Of a stretch of DNA of 64,000 nt, positions 24,767 through 32,032 are shown piece after piece. The notes below the pieces were generated by a model. It had not been told where the DNA came from, made no database searches, and saw nothing but the letters and a program-made list of their open reading frames with translations. Location: assembly GCA_963728395.1 (NCBI GenBank), contig CAVSJJ010000006.1:246462-310461 (forward strand). Direction: 5' to 3'. The translations under genes and the position numbers were made by a program. Positions within the stretch are counted from its first letter, which is position 1, and every line of letters starts with the position of its first letter. Source of the stretch: CAVSJJ01 sp963728395 (GTDB lineage: Bacteria > Actinomycetota > Actinomycetes > Actinomycetales > Dermatophilaceae).

Positions 24767-26458
24767 ATGAGGATCGTCATCATCGGAGGGGTCGCCGGTG
24801 GCATGTCCGCTGCGACCAGGCTACGACGGCTCGACGAGAGCGCCGAGATCACCGTCATCGAGCGCAGCGGACACGTCTCGTTCGCCAACTGCGGACTGCC
24901 GTACCACGTCGGCGGCGTCATCGAGAAGCGCTCCTCCCTCCTCCTCCAGACGCCGGCGTCGCTCGGCGCCCGGTTCAACCTCGACGTCCGGGTCCACCAC
25001 GAGGCGATCCGGATCGAGCGAGAGCGCCGGATCCTCGTCGTCCGCGAGCTGACCACCGGCGACGAGCACGAGCTGCCCTACGACGCCCTCGTCCTCTCGC
25101 CCGGTGCCCGGCCGGTGCGCCCGCCGATCCCCGGGATCGAGCGGGCCCTGTCGCTGCGGGACATCGAGGACACCGACGCGATCGTCGAGGGCCTGCGCCG
25201 GGCCAAGACCGCGACCGTCATCGGGGGCGGGTTCATCGGCGTCGAGATGGCCGAGAACCTCGTCCACCGCGGGGTCGAGACCTCCCTCGTCGAGGCGACG
25301 AGCCAGGTCATGGCCCCCCTCGACCCCGAAATGGCCGAGACCGTCCATGAGCAGATCCGCCGGATCGGCGTCCGCCTGCACCTCGAGGCGTCCGTCACCG
25401 CCATCGGCGAGGAGGACGTCACGCTCAGCACCGGTGAGCGGCTCGCCGCCGATGTCGTCGTCGCCGCCATCGGAGTGCGCCCCGAGAGCACCCTGGCCGC
25501 CGAGGCCGGCCTCGCCGTCGGACCGCGCGGCGGCATCGCCATCGACGAGCGGTTCCGGACGAGCGACCCGCACATCTACGCCGTCGGGGACGCCGTCGAG
25601 AAGAGGGACGGCCTCGACGGCACCGAGACCCTCGTCCCGCTGGCCAACACGGCGAACCGCCAGGGCCGCTTCGTGGCCGACGTCATCGTCGGCCACCCCG
25701 GCGCCGACCAGCCGGTCCTCGGAACGGCGATCGTCGGCGTGTTCGGTCTGCAGGTCGCCGCAACCGGATGGAACGAGAAGCGGCTGCGCGCCGCGGGACG
25801 CGCCTACCGGGCGATCCACACCCATCCGTCTTCACACGCGACGTACTACCCCGGCGCCGACCGGATGGAGCTGAAGCTGCTCGTCGACCCTGAGACCGAG
25901 GCCATCCTCGGCGCCCAGGGCGTCGGCAAGTCCGGCGTCGACAAGCGGATCGACGTCATCGCGACGGCGATGGCCGGGGGACTCACGGCCGGCCGGCTCG
26001 CCGACCTCGAGCTGGCGTACGCCCCGCAGTTCGGCTCCGCGAAGGACCCGATCAACATGCTCGGCTACGTCGCCGCGAACGCCACGAGCGGGGTCAGCCC
26101 GATGATCCAGTGGCACGAGCTCGCCGACGCGATGGCTGCCGGTGCGACGCTGCTCGACGTCCGCTCCGAGGGCGAGCACAAGCGCGGCGCGATCCCCGGG
26201 TCGATCCTCATCCCCGTCGACGAGCTGCGCCATCGGCTCGACGAGGTGCCCGCCGGCCCGGTGCTCGTCCATTGCGCGGTCGGGGTGCGCGGACACACCG
26301 CCGTGCGCATCCTCAAGCAGAGCGGCTGGGACGACGTGCGCAACCTCGACGGCGGCTACCGCACGTGGGCCTCGGGGGCGAGCCACTCCGCCGCCCTGGC
26401 GATGACCGCCGCCGCCCCGTCCCCGCCCCGACTCCACGGCCAGCGCGTCACCCAATAG
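24767..26458 (+). CDS. CoA-disulfide/persulfide reductase with C-terminal rhodanese (CoADR-RHD)
   Basis: 563 aa. FAD site VIIGGVAGGMSAATRLRRL (4-22); redox-active Cys42 in FANCGLPYHVGG; NAD(P)-binding TVIGGGFIGVEMAENL (about 147-162); FAD-binding IYAVGDAVE (about 270). The dimerisation domain ends near residue 450 and is followed by a rhodanese domain (about 455-545) with loop VHCAVGVRG. This architecture reduces CoA disulfides, CoA-persulfide or polysulfide using NAD(P)H. No SD is present; the start is fixed by the GGVAGG motif at residue 7 and by the -10 at 24754. Its TAG stop lies inside the first copy of the 64-bp repeat. Confidence 0.92.
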   Translation: MRIVIIGGVAGGMSAATRLRRLDESAEITVIERSGHVSFANCGLPYHVGGVIEKRSSLLLQTPASLGARFNLDVRVHHEAIRIERERRILVVRELTTGDEHELPYDALVLSPGARPVRPPIPGIERALSLRDIEDTDAIVEGLRRAKTATVIGGGFIGVEMAENLVHRGVETSLVEATSQVMAPLDPEMAETVHEQIRRIGVRLHLEASVTAIGEEDVTLSTGERLAADVVVAAIGVRPESTLAAEAGLAVGPRGGIAIDERFRTSDPHIYAVGDAVEKRDGLDGTETLVPLANTANRQGRFVADVIVGHPGADQPVLGTAIVGVFGLQVAATGWNEKRLRAAGRAYRAIHTHPSSHATYYPGADRMELKLLVDPETEAILGAQGVGKSGVDKRIDVIATAMAGGLTAGRLADLELAYAPQFGSAKDPINMLGYVAANATSGVSPMIQWHELADAMAAGATLLDVRSEGEHKRGAIPGSILIPVDELRHRLDEVPAGPVLVHCAVGVRGHTAVRILKQSGWDDVRNLDGGYRTWASGASHSAALAMTAAAPSPPRLHGQRVTQ

Positions 26459-26878
26459 GGAAGTTTTCGACCTCCGCCGCAGTGGCGGCACACCTTATCC
26501 GGGCCAGGAACCCACCCAATAGGGGAGTTTTCGACCTCGGCCAGGGCTGCGGCATACGGTGGTCGGGGGAGGAACTCACCCAATAGGCGACTTCTTGGCG
26601 GTGCCGCCGCACACCGTGTCGTGATCGGACGCCCTGGATCACGTCGTTGTCGGCGCCGCAGTCCGGGACGCACCGGTCCGGCCGTGGAGCGACTGGGAGC
26701 GCGACGGATCGGCAGGCTTTTCGCCGCCGCCGAGATGCCCGGCTCACCCCCCCCAGGACGAGGACGGGCAGACTGTGAGCCCTTGTCCCCCGTCCGTAAC
26801 TTCCCTATTGGGTGAGTTCCTGACAGAACTGCGTATGCCGCAGCCCCCGGTCGAGGTCGAAAACTTCCCTATTGGGTG
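26449..26878. repeat. 64-bp-period repeat array with opposing halves
   Basis: A 26-bp core starting CACCCAATAGGGAAGTTTTC occurs at 26449-26474 and 26513-26538 (one mismatch), with a truncated copy at 26577-26596, all forward and exactly 64 bp apart. Two inverted copies follow: partial 26798-26814 and full 26853-26878 (identical to the first), whose ends are again 64 bp apart. The non-core parts share GCGGCATAC near the middle and AGGAAC at the end. The 200 bp between halves (26597-26797) holds no repeat and no gene I can support. The whole 487-bp gap before 26946 is accounted for by this array plus GC-rich flank. Confidence 0.85.
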
Positions 26879-26945
26879 GGTTCCTGGCCCGGGGGAGGTG
26901 GGCCGGCGGGTGGGGGCGGCGGAACTGGCGCGGGGTGTCAGGGGG

Positions 26946-27563
26946 TCAGCGGCGGCGCAGGACGAGGACGGTGTCGAGGGCCTCGCGCGGCCCGTCGTCG
27001 GTCTCGACGACCCGGGTGCGCAGACCGGCCGACTCGACCCGCACCGGGAGCGAGCGCGCGAGCGCGACGACGGCCTCGGGGTCGTGGAGCACGGCCGGGT
27101 CCTGCGGGCCGCCCCAGCCGCCCTCGAGGTTGGCCTCGGCGTGTGCGATGACGACGACCCGGCCTCCCGGCGCGGCCGCCTCGACGCCGCGGGTCAGGGC
27201 GGCGGACCACCGCGGCTCGGGCAGCTGCAGATAGGAGAAGAGGACGAGGTCGTATGCCGCCTGCTCCCCCGGGACCGGCTCCGTCGCGTCCGCGACGACG
27301 GCGCGCAGCCGGCCCGCGTCGGCGCCCAGCCGGGACGCGGCGATCTCGCGCAGCCGCTCCACGGCGACAGCGGAGAAGTCCGTCGCGAGGACGCTCCAGC
27401 CCTGCTCGGCGAGCCAGATCGCGTTGCGACCCTCGCCGGCGGCGATGTCGACGGCCCGACCGGGGGTCAGGCCGGAGACGAGCTCGACGACCCACTGGTT
27501 GGGCGTCGCGGACCAGACGAGGTCGGTCGCGGCATACCTCTCGTCCCAGGCGGCGCTGTCCAT
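26946..27563 (-). CDS. SAM-dependent methyltransferase (TehB-like)
   Basis: 205 aa. MDSAAWDERYAATDLVWSAT at the N-terminus, motif I AVDIAAGEGRNAIWLAEQGW (about 37-56), TDFSAVAVERLRE, AAYDLVLFSYLQLP (about 104-117) and APGGRVVVIAHAEAN. The W-D-x-R-Y-x-x-x-x-x-V-W-S-x-x-P-N opening is typical of TehB/thiol-methyltransferase-like proteins in actinobacteria. It is 9 bp downstream of the CstR-like gene and thus part of the rhodanese-cstR-methyltransferase operon, so a sulfur or tellurium-type substrate is plausible (inference). Start ATG 27563. Confidence 0.85.
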   Translation of the reverse strand: MDSAAWDERYAATDLVWSATPNQWVVELVSGLTPGRAVDIAAGEGRNAIWLAEQGWSVLATDFSAVAVERLREIAASRLGADAGRLRAVVADATEPVPGEQAAYDLVLFSYLQLPEPRWSAALTRGVEAAAPGGRVVVIAHAEANLEGGWGGPQDPAVLHDPEAVVALARSLPVRVESAGLRTRVVETDDGPREALDTVLVLRRR

Positions 27564-27572
27564 CGGCGTCGC

Positions 27573-27923
27573 TCAGGCGAGCGAGAGGAAGAGCTTCTCC
27601 ATCGACTCCACGCTCATGGCGTCGGTGTTCGGGTCGACGATGCACTGCCGCAGCCCGAGGGAGATGATGGCGAACCCGGCCCGGTCGAGGGCCTTGGAGA
27701 CGGCGGCGACCTGGGTGACGATGTCCTGGCAGTCGCGGCCCTCTTCGATCATCTTGACGATGCCGCCGATCTGGCCCTGGGCACGCTTGAGCCGCTTGGT
27801 GACGGCCTGCATCTCATCCGCGTTGAGCTCCATCGAGCGGCCTCCGACGTTCAGGGTGACGAGTCGCTCCATCATACCCCGGGCCGTATCGTGATCCGGC
27901 GTCGTTGCCTGGGTTCGCGGCAT
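27573..27923 (-). CDS. cstR: CsoR-family regulator, CstR-like persulfide sensor
   Basis: 116 aa, all-helical. Core VTKRLKRAQGQIGGIVKMIE (41-60) followed by DCQDIV (Cys65) and RAGFAIISLGLRQC (Cys94). Copper-sensing CsoR has Cys-His-Cys ligands; the His position (within the family's VMLHNHLETC) is here IISLGLRQC without His. A two-Cys, no-His set is the mark of CstR, which represses until Cys-Cys persulfide/polysulfide cross-links form. AAGGAG lies 6 nt before ATG 27923. It follows the rhodanese gene by 10 bp. Together with eight matching operators it is the probable master repressor of this region. Confidence 0.88.
   Translation of the reverse strand: MPRTQATTPDHDTARGMMERLVTLNVGGRSMELNADEMQAVTKRLKRAQGQIGGIVKMIEEGRDCQDIVTQVAAVSKALDRAGFAIISLGLRQCIVDPNTDAMSVESMEKLFLSLA
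27874..27889. promoter_or_regulatory. Degenerate CstR-type site inside the cstR coding region
   Basis: ATACCCCGGGCCGTAT has one perfect and one degraded half-site and lies over codons 12-17 of the regulator gene. It could be an internal autoregulatory site or chance; the good SD at the upstream start argues against it marking a shorter gene. Confidence 0.35.
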
Positions 27924-27933
27924 GTGTTTCTCC

Positions 27934-28254
27934 TTATGCAGCAGCGTGGCCGGTGACGACCGGGTGGCCGGCCCGGACCCAGGCGGAGGTCCCGCCGTCG
28001 ACGGAGTGGGCCCGGACGCCGAACCGGGCGAGGAGGGCCGCCATCGACAGGCTCCGGTTCCCGCTCGCGCAGATGACGTAGACGTCCTCGCCCTTGGGGA
28101 TGCTCTCGAGGTGGTGCGCGATCTGGCTCATCGGAGCGGGCCGGGCGCCGGGGACGTGGCCGGAGAGGTACTCGTGGGGCTCGCGGACGTCGATGACGTG
28201 GGCGCCGTCGGCGTGCCGCGCGGCGAAGGTCGCGAGGTCAACGGTGTTGGTCAT
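27934..28254 (-). CDS. Single-domain rhodanese sulfurtransferase
   Basis: 106 aa: one cytoplasmic rhodanese domain. VIDVREPHEYLSGHVPGAR (about 20-38) and active loop ICASGNRSL with catalytic Cys62. The C-A-S-G-N-R-S loop is the class that handles persulfide/thiosulfate sulfur. It heads the operon rhodanese-cstR-methyltransferase with 10- and 9-bp gaps. The start ATG 28254 is 9 bp from operator 6, which therefore overlaps the probable transcription start; no strong SD is seen. Confidence 0.92.
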   Translation of the reverse strand: MTNTVDLATFAARHADGAHVIDVREPHEYLSGHVPGARPAPMSQIAHHLESIPKGEDVYVICASGNRSLSMAALLARFGVRAHSVDGGTSAWVRAGHPVVTGHAAA

Positions 28255-28263
28255 GCCACCACT

Positions 28264-28279
28264 ATACCCCCCGGGGTAT
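28264..28279. promoter_or_regulatory. CstR-type operator 6
   Basis: ATACCCCCCGGGGTAT, 9 bp before the rhodanese start. It controls the operon that encodes the regulator itself, implying autoregulation. Confidence 0.82.
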
Positions 28280-28393
28280 CGGATGTCACGTCCACGAGTG
28301 GCCTCGACGACGACGTTCGGGGGCCGGCGCCTGATCGGCGGCGGCCCCCGAGCGGGGTATGCCGGTGCGGCGGGTGCGGTGCCCCCGCGGCGG

Positions 28394-28771
28394 TCAGGCC
28401 TGGGCCTGCTCGCCCTGGTGCTCGGCGACCTGGCGACGGACGTCGTCCATGTCGAGCGCCATGACGCCCTCGATGACCTGATCGAGCGCCTGCGCGGGGA
28501 GCGCGCCGGGCTGTGAGAAGACGAGGATGCCCTCGCGGAAGGCCATGAGCGTCGGGATGGAGGTGATCCGGGCGGCGCCGGACAGCTCCGTCTGCGCCTC
28601 GGTGTCGACCTTGCCGAAGACGATGTCGGCATGGGCCTCGGACGCCTCCTGGTAGACGGGGGCGAACATCTTGCACGGGCGGCACCAGTCCGCCCACCAG
28701 TCGACGAGAACGATGTCGTTGCCCGTCACGGTCTGCTCGAACGTCTCTGCCGTGAGGTCTACGGTGGCCAT
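28394..28771 (-). CDS. Thioredoxin
   Basis: 125 aa. ADWCRPCKMFAPV with the redox pair Cys30/Cys33 and the conserved cis-Pro in ITSIPTLMAF. The C-terminus extends about 15 residues past the usual fold (MDDVRRQVAEHQGEQAQA). The CRPC active site differs from the common CGPC, which can shift redox potential. In this regulon it probably reduces persulfidated proteins or the rhodanese products. ATG 28771 has AAGGAT about 8 nt upstream. It shares operator 7 with the divergent TauE/SafE gene. Confidence 0.92.
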   Translation of the reverse strand: MATVDLTAETFEQTVTGNDIVLVDWWADWCRPCKMFAPVYQEASEAHADIVFGKVDTEAQTELSGAARITSIPTLMAFREGILVFSQPGALPAQALDQVIEGVMALDMDDVRRQVAEHQGEQAQA

Positions 28772-28849
28772 GGAGTGTGATCCTTCGGTGTCGCGGTCTG
28801 GGCGGGTGGTCTACCGGCCCCCGGGAGGGGGTCCAGCGATTCGGTTCCT

Positions 28850-28865
28850 ATACCCCCGAGGGTAT
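28850..28865. promoter_or_regulatory. CstR-type operator 7
   Basis: ATACCCCCGAGGGTAT in the divergent gap between thioredoxin (start 28771, minus) and the TauE/SafE exporter (start 28947, plus). Confidence 0.8.
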
Positions 28866-28917
28866 ACCGTCGTGTCAACCAGGAGACGGCCTTCTACATT
28901 CCAGGAGAACACGACCC

Positions 28918-28947
28918 GTGACCCATGTCACGCCCGGGCGGCGCTGA
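28918..28947 (+). other. Possible 9-codon leader ORF coupled to the TauE/SafE gene
   Basis: GTG 28918 follows AGGAG (28903-28907) by 10 nt and reads VTHVTPGRR then TGA at 28945-28947, which overlaps the ATG of the exporter (TGATG). The exporter start itself lacks an SD. The arrangement could couple translation, or the exporter start may have drifted. Confidence 0.3.
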
Positions 28948-29759
28948 TGCTCGTCGCCATCCTCGCCGGAGTCGTCACCGGCCTCGCCCTCGGCGCCCTC
29001 GGCGGAGGGGGCGCGATCCTCACGGTGCCGGTGCTCGTCTATGCCCTCGGCCAGAGCGCCCACGAGGCGACGACCGGCTCCCTCGTCATCGTCGGGGTCT
29101 CCGCGATCGCCGGCGCCGTCGCGCACGCCCGAGCCCGCCGGGTCCGGTGGGGCCAGGGCATCGCCTTCGGGCTGCTCGGCACCGCCGGGACGATGATCGG
29201 CTCCCGGCTCGCGGCCCGCCTGGACTCCACGCTGCTCCTCGCCGCGTTCGCGGTCCTCCTCGTCGTCGTCGCGGCGCTGATGTGGCTGCGCTCGGCGCGC
29301 CAGTCCCGCACGGTCGACGAGCCGGCCGGCGAGTTCCGGGTGGAGCTGATCCGGGTGCGCCCGGACCTGTTCTGCAACTGCCCGGCCGTCGTCAAGGTCG
29401 TCGTCACGGCGACCGGGGTCGGCCTGCTCACCGGCTTCTTCGGAGTCGGCGGGGGGTTCGCCGTCGTTCCCGCGCTCGTCGTCGCCCTCGGCTTCCCCAT
29501 GCCGATCGCCGTCGGCACCTCGCTCATCGTCGTGACGATCAACAGCGCGACGGCCCTCGCGACGCGGCTCGCCTCGGGCATCTCGCTCGACTGGCGGGTC
29601 ATCGCCGCGTTCACCGCCACGGCGGTCCTCGGCAGCCTCCTCGGGTCGCGCGTCGCGGCCCGCGTCTCGCCTCGGGTCCTCACCCAGGTCTTCGCCGGGT
29701 CGCTCGCCGTCATCGCGGTCTACATCGGGATCCGCAGCGGGATGGCCCTCAGCTCCTGA
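28947..29759 (+). CDS. TauE/SafE-family sulfite/organosulfonate exporter
   Basis: 270 aa with about eight membrane helices. The two half-repeats show the family's glycine-rich turns: LALGALGGGGAILTVPVLVY (about 13-32) and LLTGFFGVGGGFAVVPALVV (about 165-184). A cytoplasmic loop (about 115-150) contains FCNCPAVV with two cysteines, uncommon in the family, which might respond to sulfane sulfur (inference). It acts in the cytoplasmic membrane exporting sulfite, thiosulfate or sulfonates. In-frame sequence upstream of ATG 28947 has no acceptable start with an SD. Under operator 7. Confidence 0.88.
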   Translation: MLVAILAGVVTGLALGALGGGGAILTVPVLVYALGQSAHEATTGSLVIVGVSAIAGAVAHARARRVRWGQGIAFGLLGTAGTMIGSRLAARLDSTLLLAAFAVLLVVVAALMWLRSARQSRTVDEPAGEFRVELIRVRPDLFCNCPAVVKVVVTATGVGLLTGFFGVGGGFAVVPALVVALGFPMPIAVGTSLIVVTINSATALATRLASGISLDWRVIAAFTATAVLGSLLGSRVAARVSPRVLTQVFAGSLAVIAVYIGIRSGMALSS

Positions 29760-30146
29760 GCCGGCGCGCCGACCCGGTCGCCACCCAGCCGCGAGCCCCG
29801 AACGGGGTCAGGGCAGCCGGCGGGCGCGCGTCGGAGCAGGGGGATCACGACGCGCGCCCGGGTCTTCAGCGTACCGGGCCGCGGTTCCGTTGGGGAGGCT
29901 CCGCAGGGATGTTTCGGACGCGAATCGGGCCGCAAGCGTCCGTCGGACCGATCGGCGTCCGCCTACGGTTCAGTCCAAACCGCTCGAAATGGTCGGAAAA
30001 AAGCGGTTCCATGCGGCGCCTCGTGGTCCCTCGCGGCCCTTCATCCAGGCTTCACCGTCGGGGCCGGTGACCCTTCACGGTCGGGGCGTTGGCTCGGATG
30101 CAGGACATCAGCCAGGGAGCACATCCCCCGATCTCAGGAGCACCTC
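29760..30146. other. 387-bp intergenic region with upstream regulatory repeats
   Basis: No gene with credible coding character is seen. The first part is GC-rich and could hold weak hairpins. A short imperfect stem AACCGCT/AGCGGTT surrounds about 29985-30015. The last 100 bp carry the direct repeats listed at 30051-30087 and the SD of the DUF2202 gene (AGGAG 5 nt before ATG 30147). Confidence 0.6.
30051..30087 (+). promoter_or_regulatory. Direct repeat, probable response-regulator site
   Basis: TTCACCGTCGGGGC (30051-30064) and TTCACGGTCGGGGC (30074-30087) match at 13 of 14 bases and start 23 bp apart, about two helical turns. OmpR-family regulators bind such direct repeats. One is encoded just downstream (32029-32781), so control of the DUF2202 gene is plausible. 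Confidence 0.5.
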
Positions 30147-30926
30147 ATGACCACTCGTCAGGGAACCCGCAGCGGCCGCATCGCCCTCGTCACCGCAGGC
30201 GTCGCCGCCGGCAGCGCCCTCCTCATCGGCGTCGGCATCGCCTCCAGCGCCCAGGCCCGTCAGGCCGGAGCATGGGGGTCGGCGGTGAGCGTCGCGACGA
30301 GCACGACGCCCGGCCCGACGCAAGCCGCCGATCCCGACCTCGTCCGAGCCCTCACGGACAACCGTGACGAGGAGCGGCTGGCCCGGGACGTGTATGCCGC
30401 CCTCGCCGACCGCTACGACGGGGCGGCGCCGTTCAGCATGATCACCCGCAGCGAGCAGGCCCACCTCGACGCGATCGGCGTGCTCCTCGAGCGCTACGGC
30501 ATCGCAGACCCGGCCGAGGGCCGCTCCGCCGGCGACTACGCCGACCCGACCTTGCAGAGCCTCTACGACGACCTCATGACGCAGGGTGGCCAGTCGCTCG
30601 ACGCGGCCTACGACGTCGGCGTCGCCATCGAGAAGCGGGACATCGCCGACCTGGACCGCGAGCTGGCCGGCAACCTGCCCGCCGATGTCGCGGGGGTGCT
30701 GAGAAACCTCCGCGCCGGCTCGGAGAACCACCTGGCCGCCTATGAGCGGGCCGCCGCGGGCGGCGGCGTCGGCGGCTACGGCATGAACGGTCGCTGGAGC
30801 GAGGGCTCGAGCGACCCCACGAACCCCACCGGGAACCGGGGATGGATGGGTGGCATGGGCAGCGGCGCGCGGGGCGCCGGCCCGATGGGCGACGGTGACT
30901 GCCTCGTCACCGACGATTCGCTCTAG
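30147..30926 (+). CDS. Exported DUF2202 (ferritin-like) protein
   Basis: 259 aa. A signal sequence/anchor of about 35 residues (ends ASSAQARQ) precedes a helical domain (about 65-200) with DNRDEERLARDVYAALADRY, RSEQAHLDAIGVLLERYGI and AGSENHLAAYERAA. The paired E-E-x-x-A-x-D and S-E-x-x-H motifs are those of DUF2202, a ferritin-like four-helix fold likely to bind two metals. The C-terminal 60 residues are Gly/Met-rich (GWMGGMGSGARGAGPMGDGD). It ends convergently with the sensor-kinase gene, the two stop codons sharing CTA(G). Confidence 0.85.
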   Translation: MTTRQGTRSGRIALVTAGVAAGSALLIGVGIASSAQARQAGAWGSAVSVATSTTPGPTQAADPDLVRALTDNRDEERLARDVYAALADRYDGAAPFSMITRSEQAHLDAIGVLLERYGIADPAEGRSAGDYADPTLQSLYDDLMTQGGQSLDAAYDVGVAIEKRDIADLDRELAGNLPADVAGVLRNLRAGSENHLAAYERAAAGGGVGGYGMNGRWSEGSSDPTNPTGNRGWMGGMGSGARGAGPMGDGDCLVTDDSL

Positions 30927-32032
30927 CCGCCCGCCACGAGGGGCAGGCGCGCCGTGAAGACGGCGCCCTGCCCCTTTCCGGCGGACTGGGCGACGAGGTC
31001 GCCGCCGTGGGCGCGGACGATGCCCCGGGCGATCGTCAGCCCGATGCCGGAACCGGAGTCCTGGCCGGCCGAGCGCCGGTCCGGGACCCGGTAGAACCGC
31101 TCGAAGACGCGCTCGAGATCCTCGCTCGCCAGCCCCTCCCCCGTGTCGGAGACGGCGACGAGCGCGGCGCCGTGTTCGGCCCGGCACGACACGATGACCG
31201 TTCCGCCGGGCGGCGTGGCCCGCAGCGCGTTGCCGACGAGGTTGGTGACGACCTGGGCGATCCGGTCGGTGTCGACGACGACGGGCAGCGGCCCGGACGC
31301 GGGCTCGACGCGCAGCGTCTGGCCGCCGTCCTCCGCCTGGGCACGCAGCCGCTCGGCCGCGGCGGCCACGACCGGGCCGAGGTCGGCCCGCTCGGGCTCG
31401 AGGGCCAGCCGGCCCTCCTCGGCACGCGACAGCGCGGAGAGGTCGTCGCTGAGCCGCCGGAGCCGCTGGACCTCCGCGCCGATCTGACCGAGCCCGTCGG
31501 ACGACGTCGGCAGCACTCCGTCGATCATCCCCTCGACGTAGCCCTCGATGACGGTGAGCGGCGTGCGCATCTCGTGGGCGACCTCGCCGAGCAGCCGGAC
31601 CCGGCGGGTCTCGGTCTCGGCGAGCGCCCGGCCGAGGGTGTTGACGTCGGTGGCGAGCTCGGCGAGCTCGCGCTCGTGCGGGACCGGCACGGGAACGGCA
31701 TACCGCCCCGCAGCGAGCTGACGGGTCGCCGCCCGCACCGTGCCGAGCGGCCGGATGAGCCGGTATGCCGCGAACGCACCGAAGACCGCCGCCGCGAGGC
31801 CGCCGACGAGGGCGCCGACGACGAGGGCCTGGTCGACGGCGTCGGCGAACTGCTGGCGAAGCAGCAGTCCCTGGCCCTGGCCGGGCCCCATGCCCATGCC
31901 CATTCCCTCTCCCATCTGCATCCGGTCGAAGAGGGTCGGCGCGAGCTGGCGGACGATGAGGAACGTCGCGGCGAGCCCGAGCACGGCGACGAGGAGATGG
32001 GACAGGACGAGGCGGACGGTGAGCCGGTTCAC
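30923..32032 (-). CDS. Sensor histidine kinase with Met-rich extracytoplasmic loop
   Basis: 369 aa from GTG 32032. TM1 (about 9-30), a short external segment (31-65) containing DRMQMGEGMGMGMGPGQGQG (37-56), TM2 (about 68-90), HAMP (about 91-145), HisKA with LGEVAHEMRTPLT (His153) and HATPase boxes (NLVGNALRATPPGGTV; SDTGEGLASEDLERVFERF; GSGIGLTIARGIV). Seven closely placed Met residues recall copper/silver-binding MxM motifs, so metal sensing is plausible (inference). Its start overlaps the response-regulator stop by GTGA. It converges on the DUF2202 gene, whose product also has a Met/Gly tail. Confidence 0.9.
   Translation of the reverse strand: MNRLTVRLVLSHLLVAVLGLAATFLIVRQLAPTLFDRMQMGEGMGMGMGPGQGQGLLLRQQFADAVDQALVVGALVGGLAAAVFGAFAAYRLIRPLGTVRAATRQLAAGRYAVPVPVPHERELAELATDVNTLGRALAETETRRVRLLGEVAHEMRTPLTVIEGYVEGMIDGVLPTSSDGLGQIGAEVQRLRRLSDDLSALSRAEEGRLALEPERADLGPVVAAAAERLRAQAEDGGQTLRVEPASGPLPVVVDTDRIAQVVTNLVGNALRATPPGGTVIVSCRAEHGAALVAVSDTGEGLASEDLERVFERFYRVPDRRSAGQDSGSGIGLTIARGIVRAHGGDLVAQSAGKGQGAVFTARLPLVAGG

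Noticed and set aside
26621..26815. 64-aa frame ending in the VRNFPIG text, and similar frames ending VENFPIG on the minus strand
   Set aside because: The recurring NFPIG end is simply the repeat core translated; no SD and no coding character in the unique part.
26449..26878. CRISPR array (26-bp repeats, 38-bp spacers)
   Set aside because: Spacing is CRISPR-like, but the spacers share GCGGCATAC and AGGAAC, one core copy is truncated, two copies are inverted, and no cas genes are nearby.
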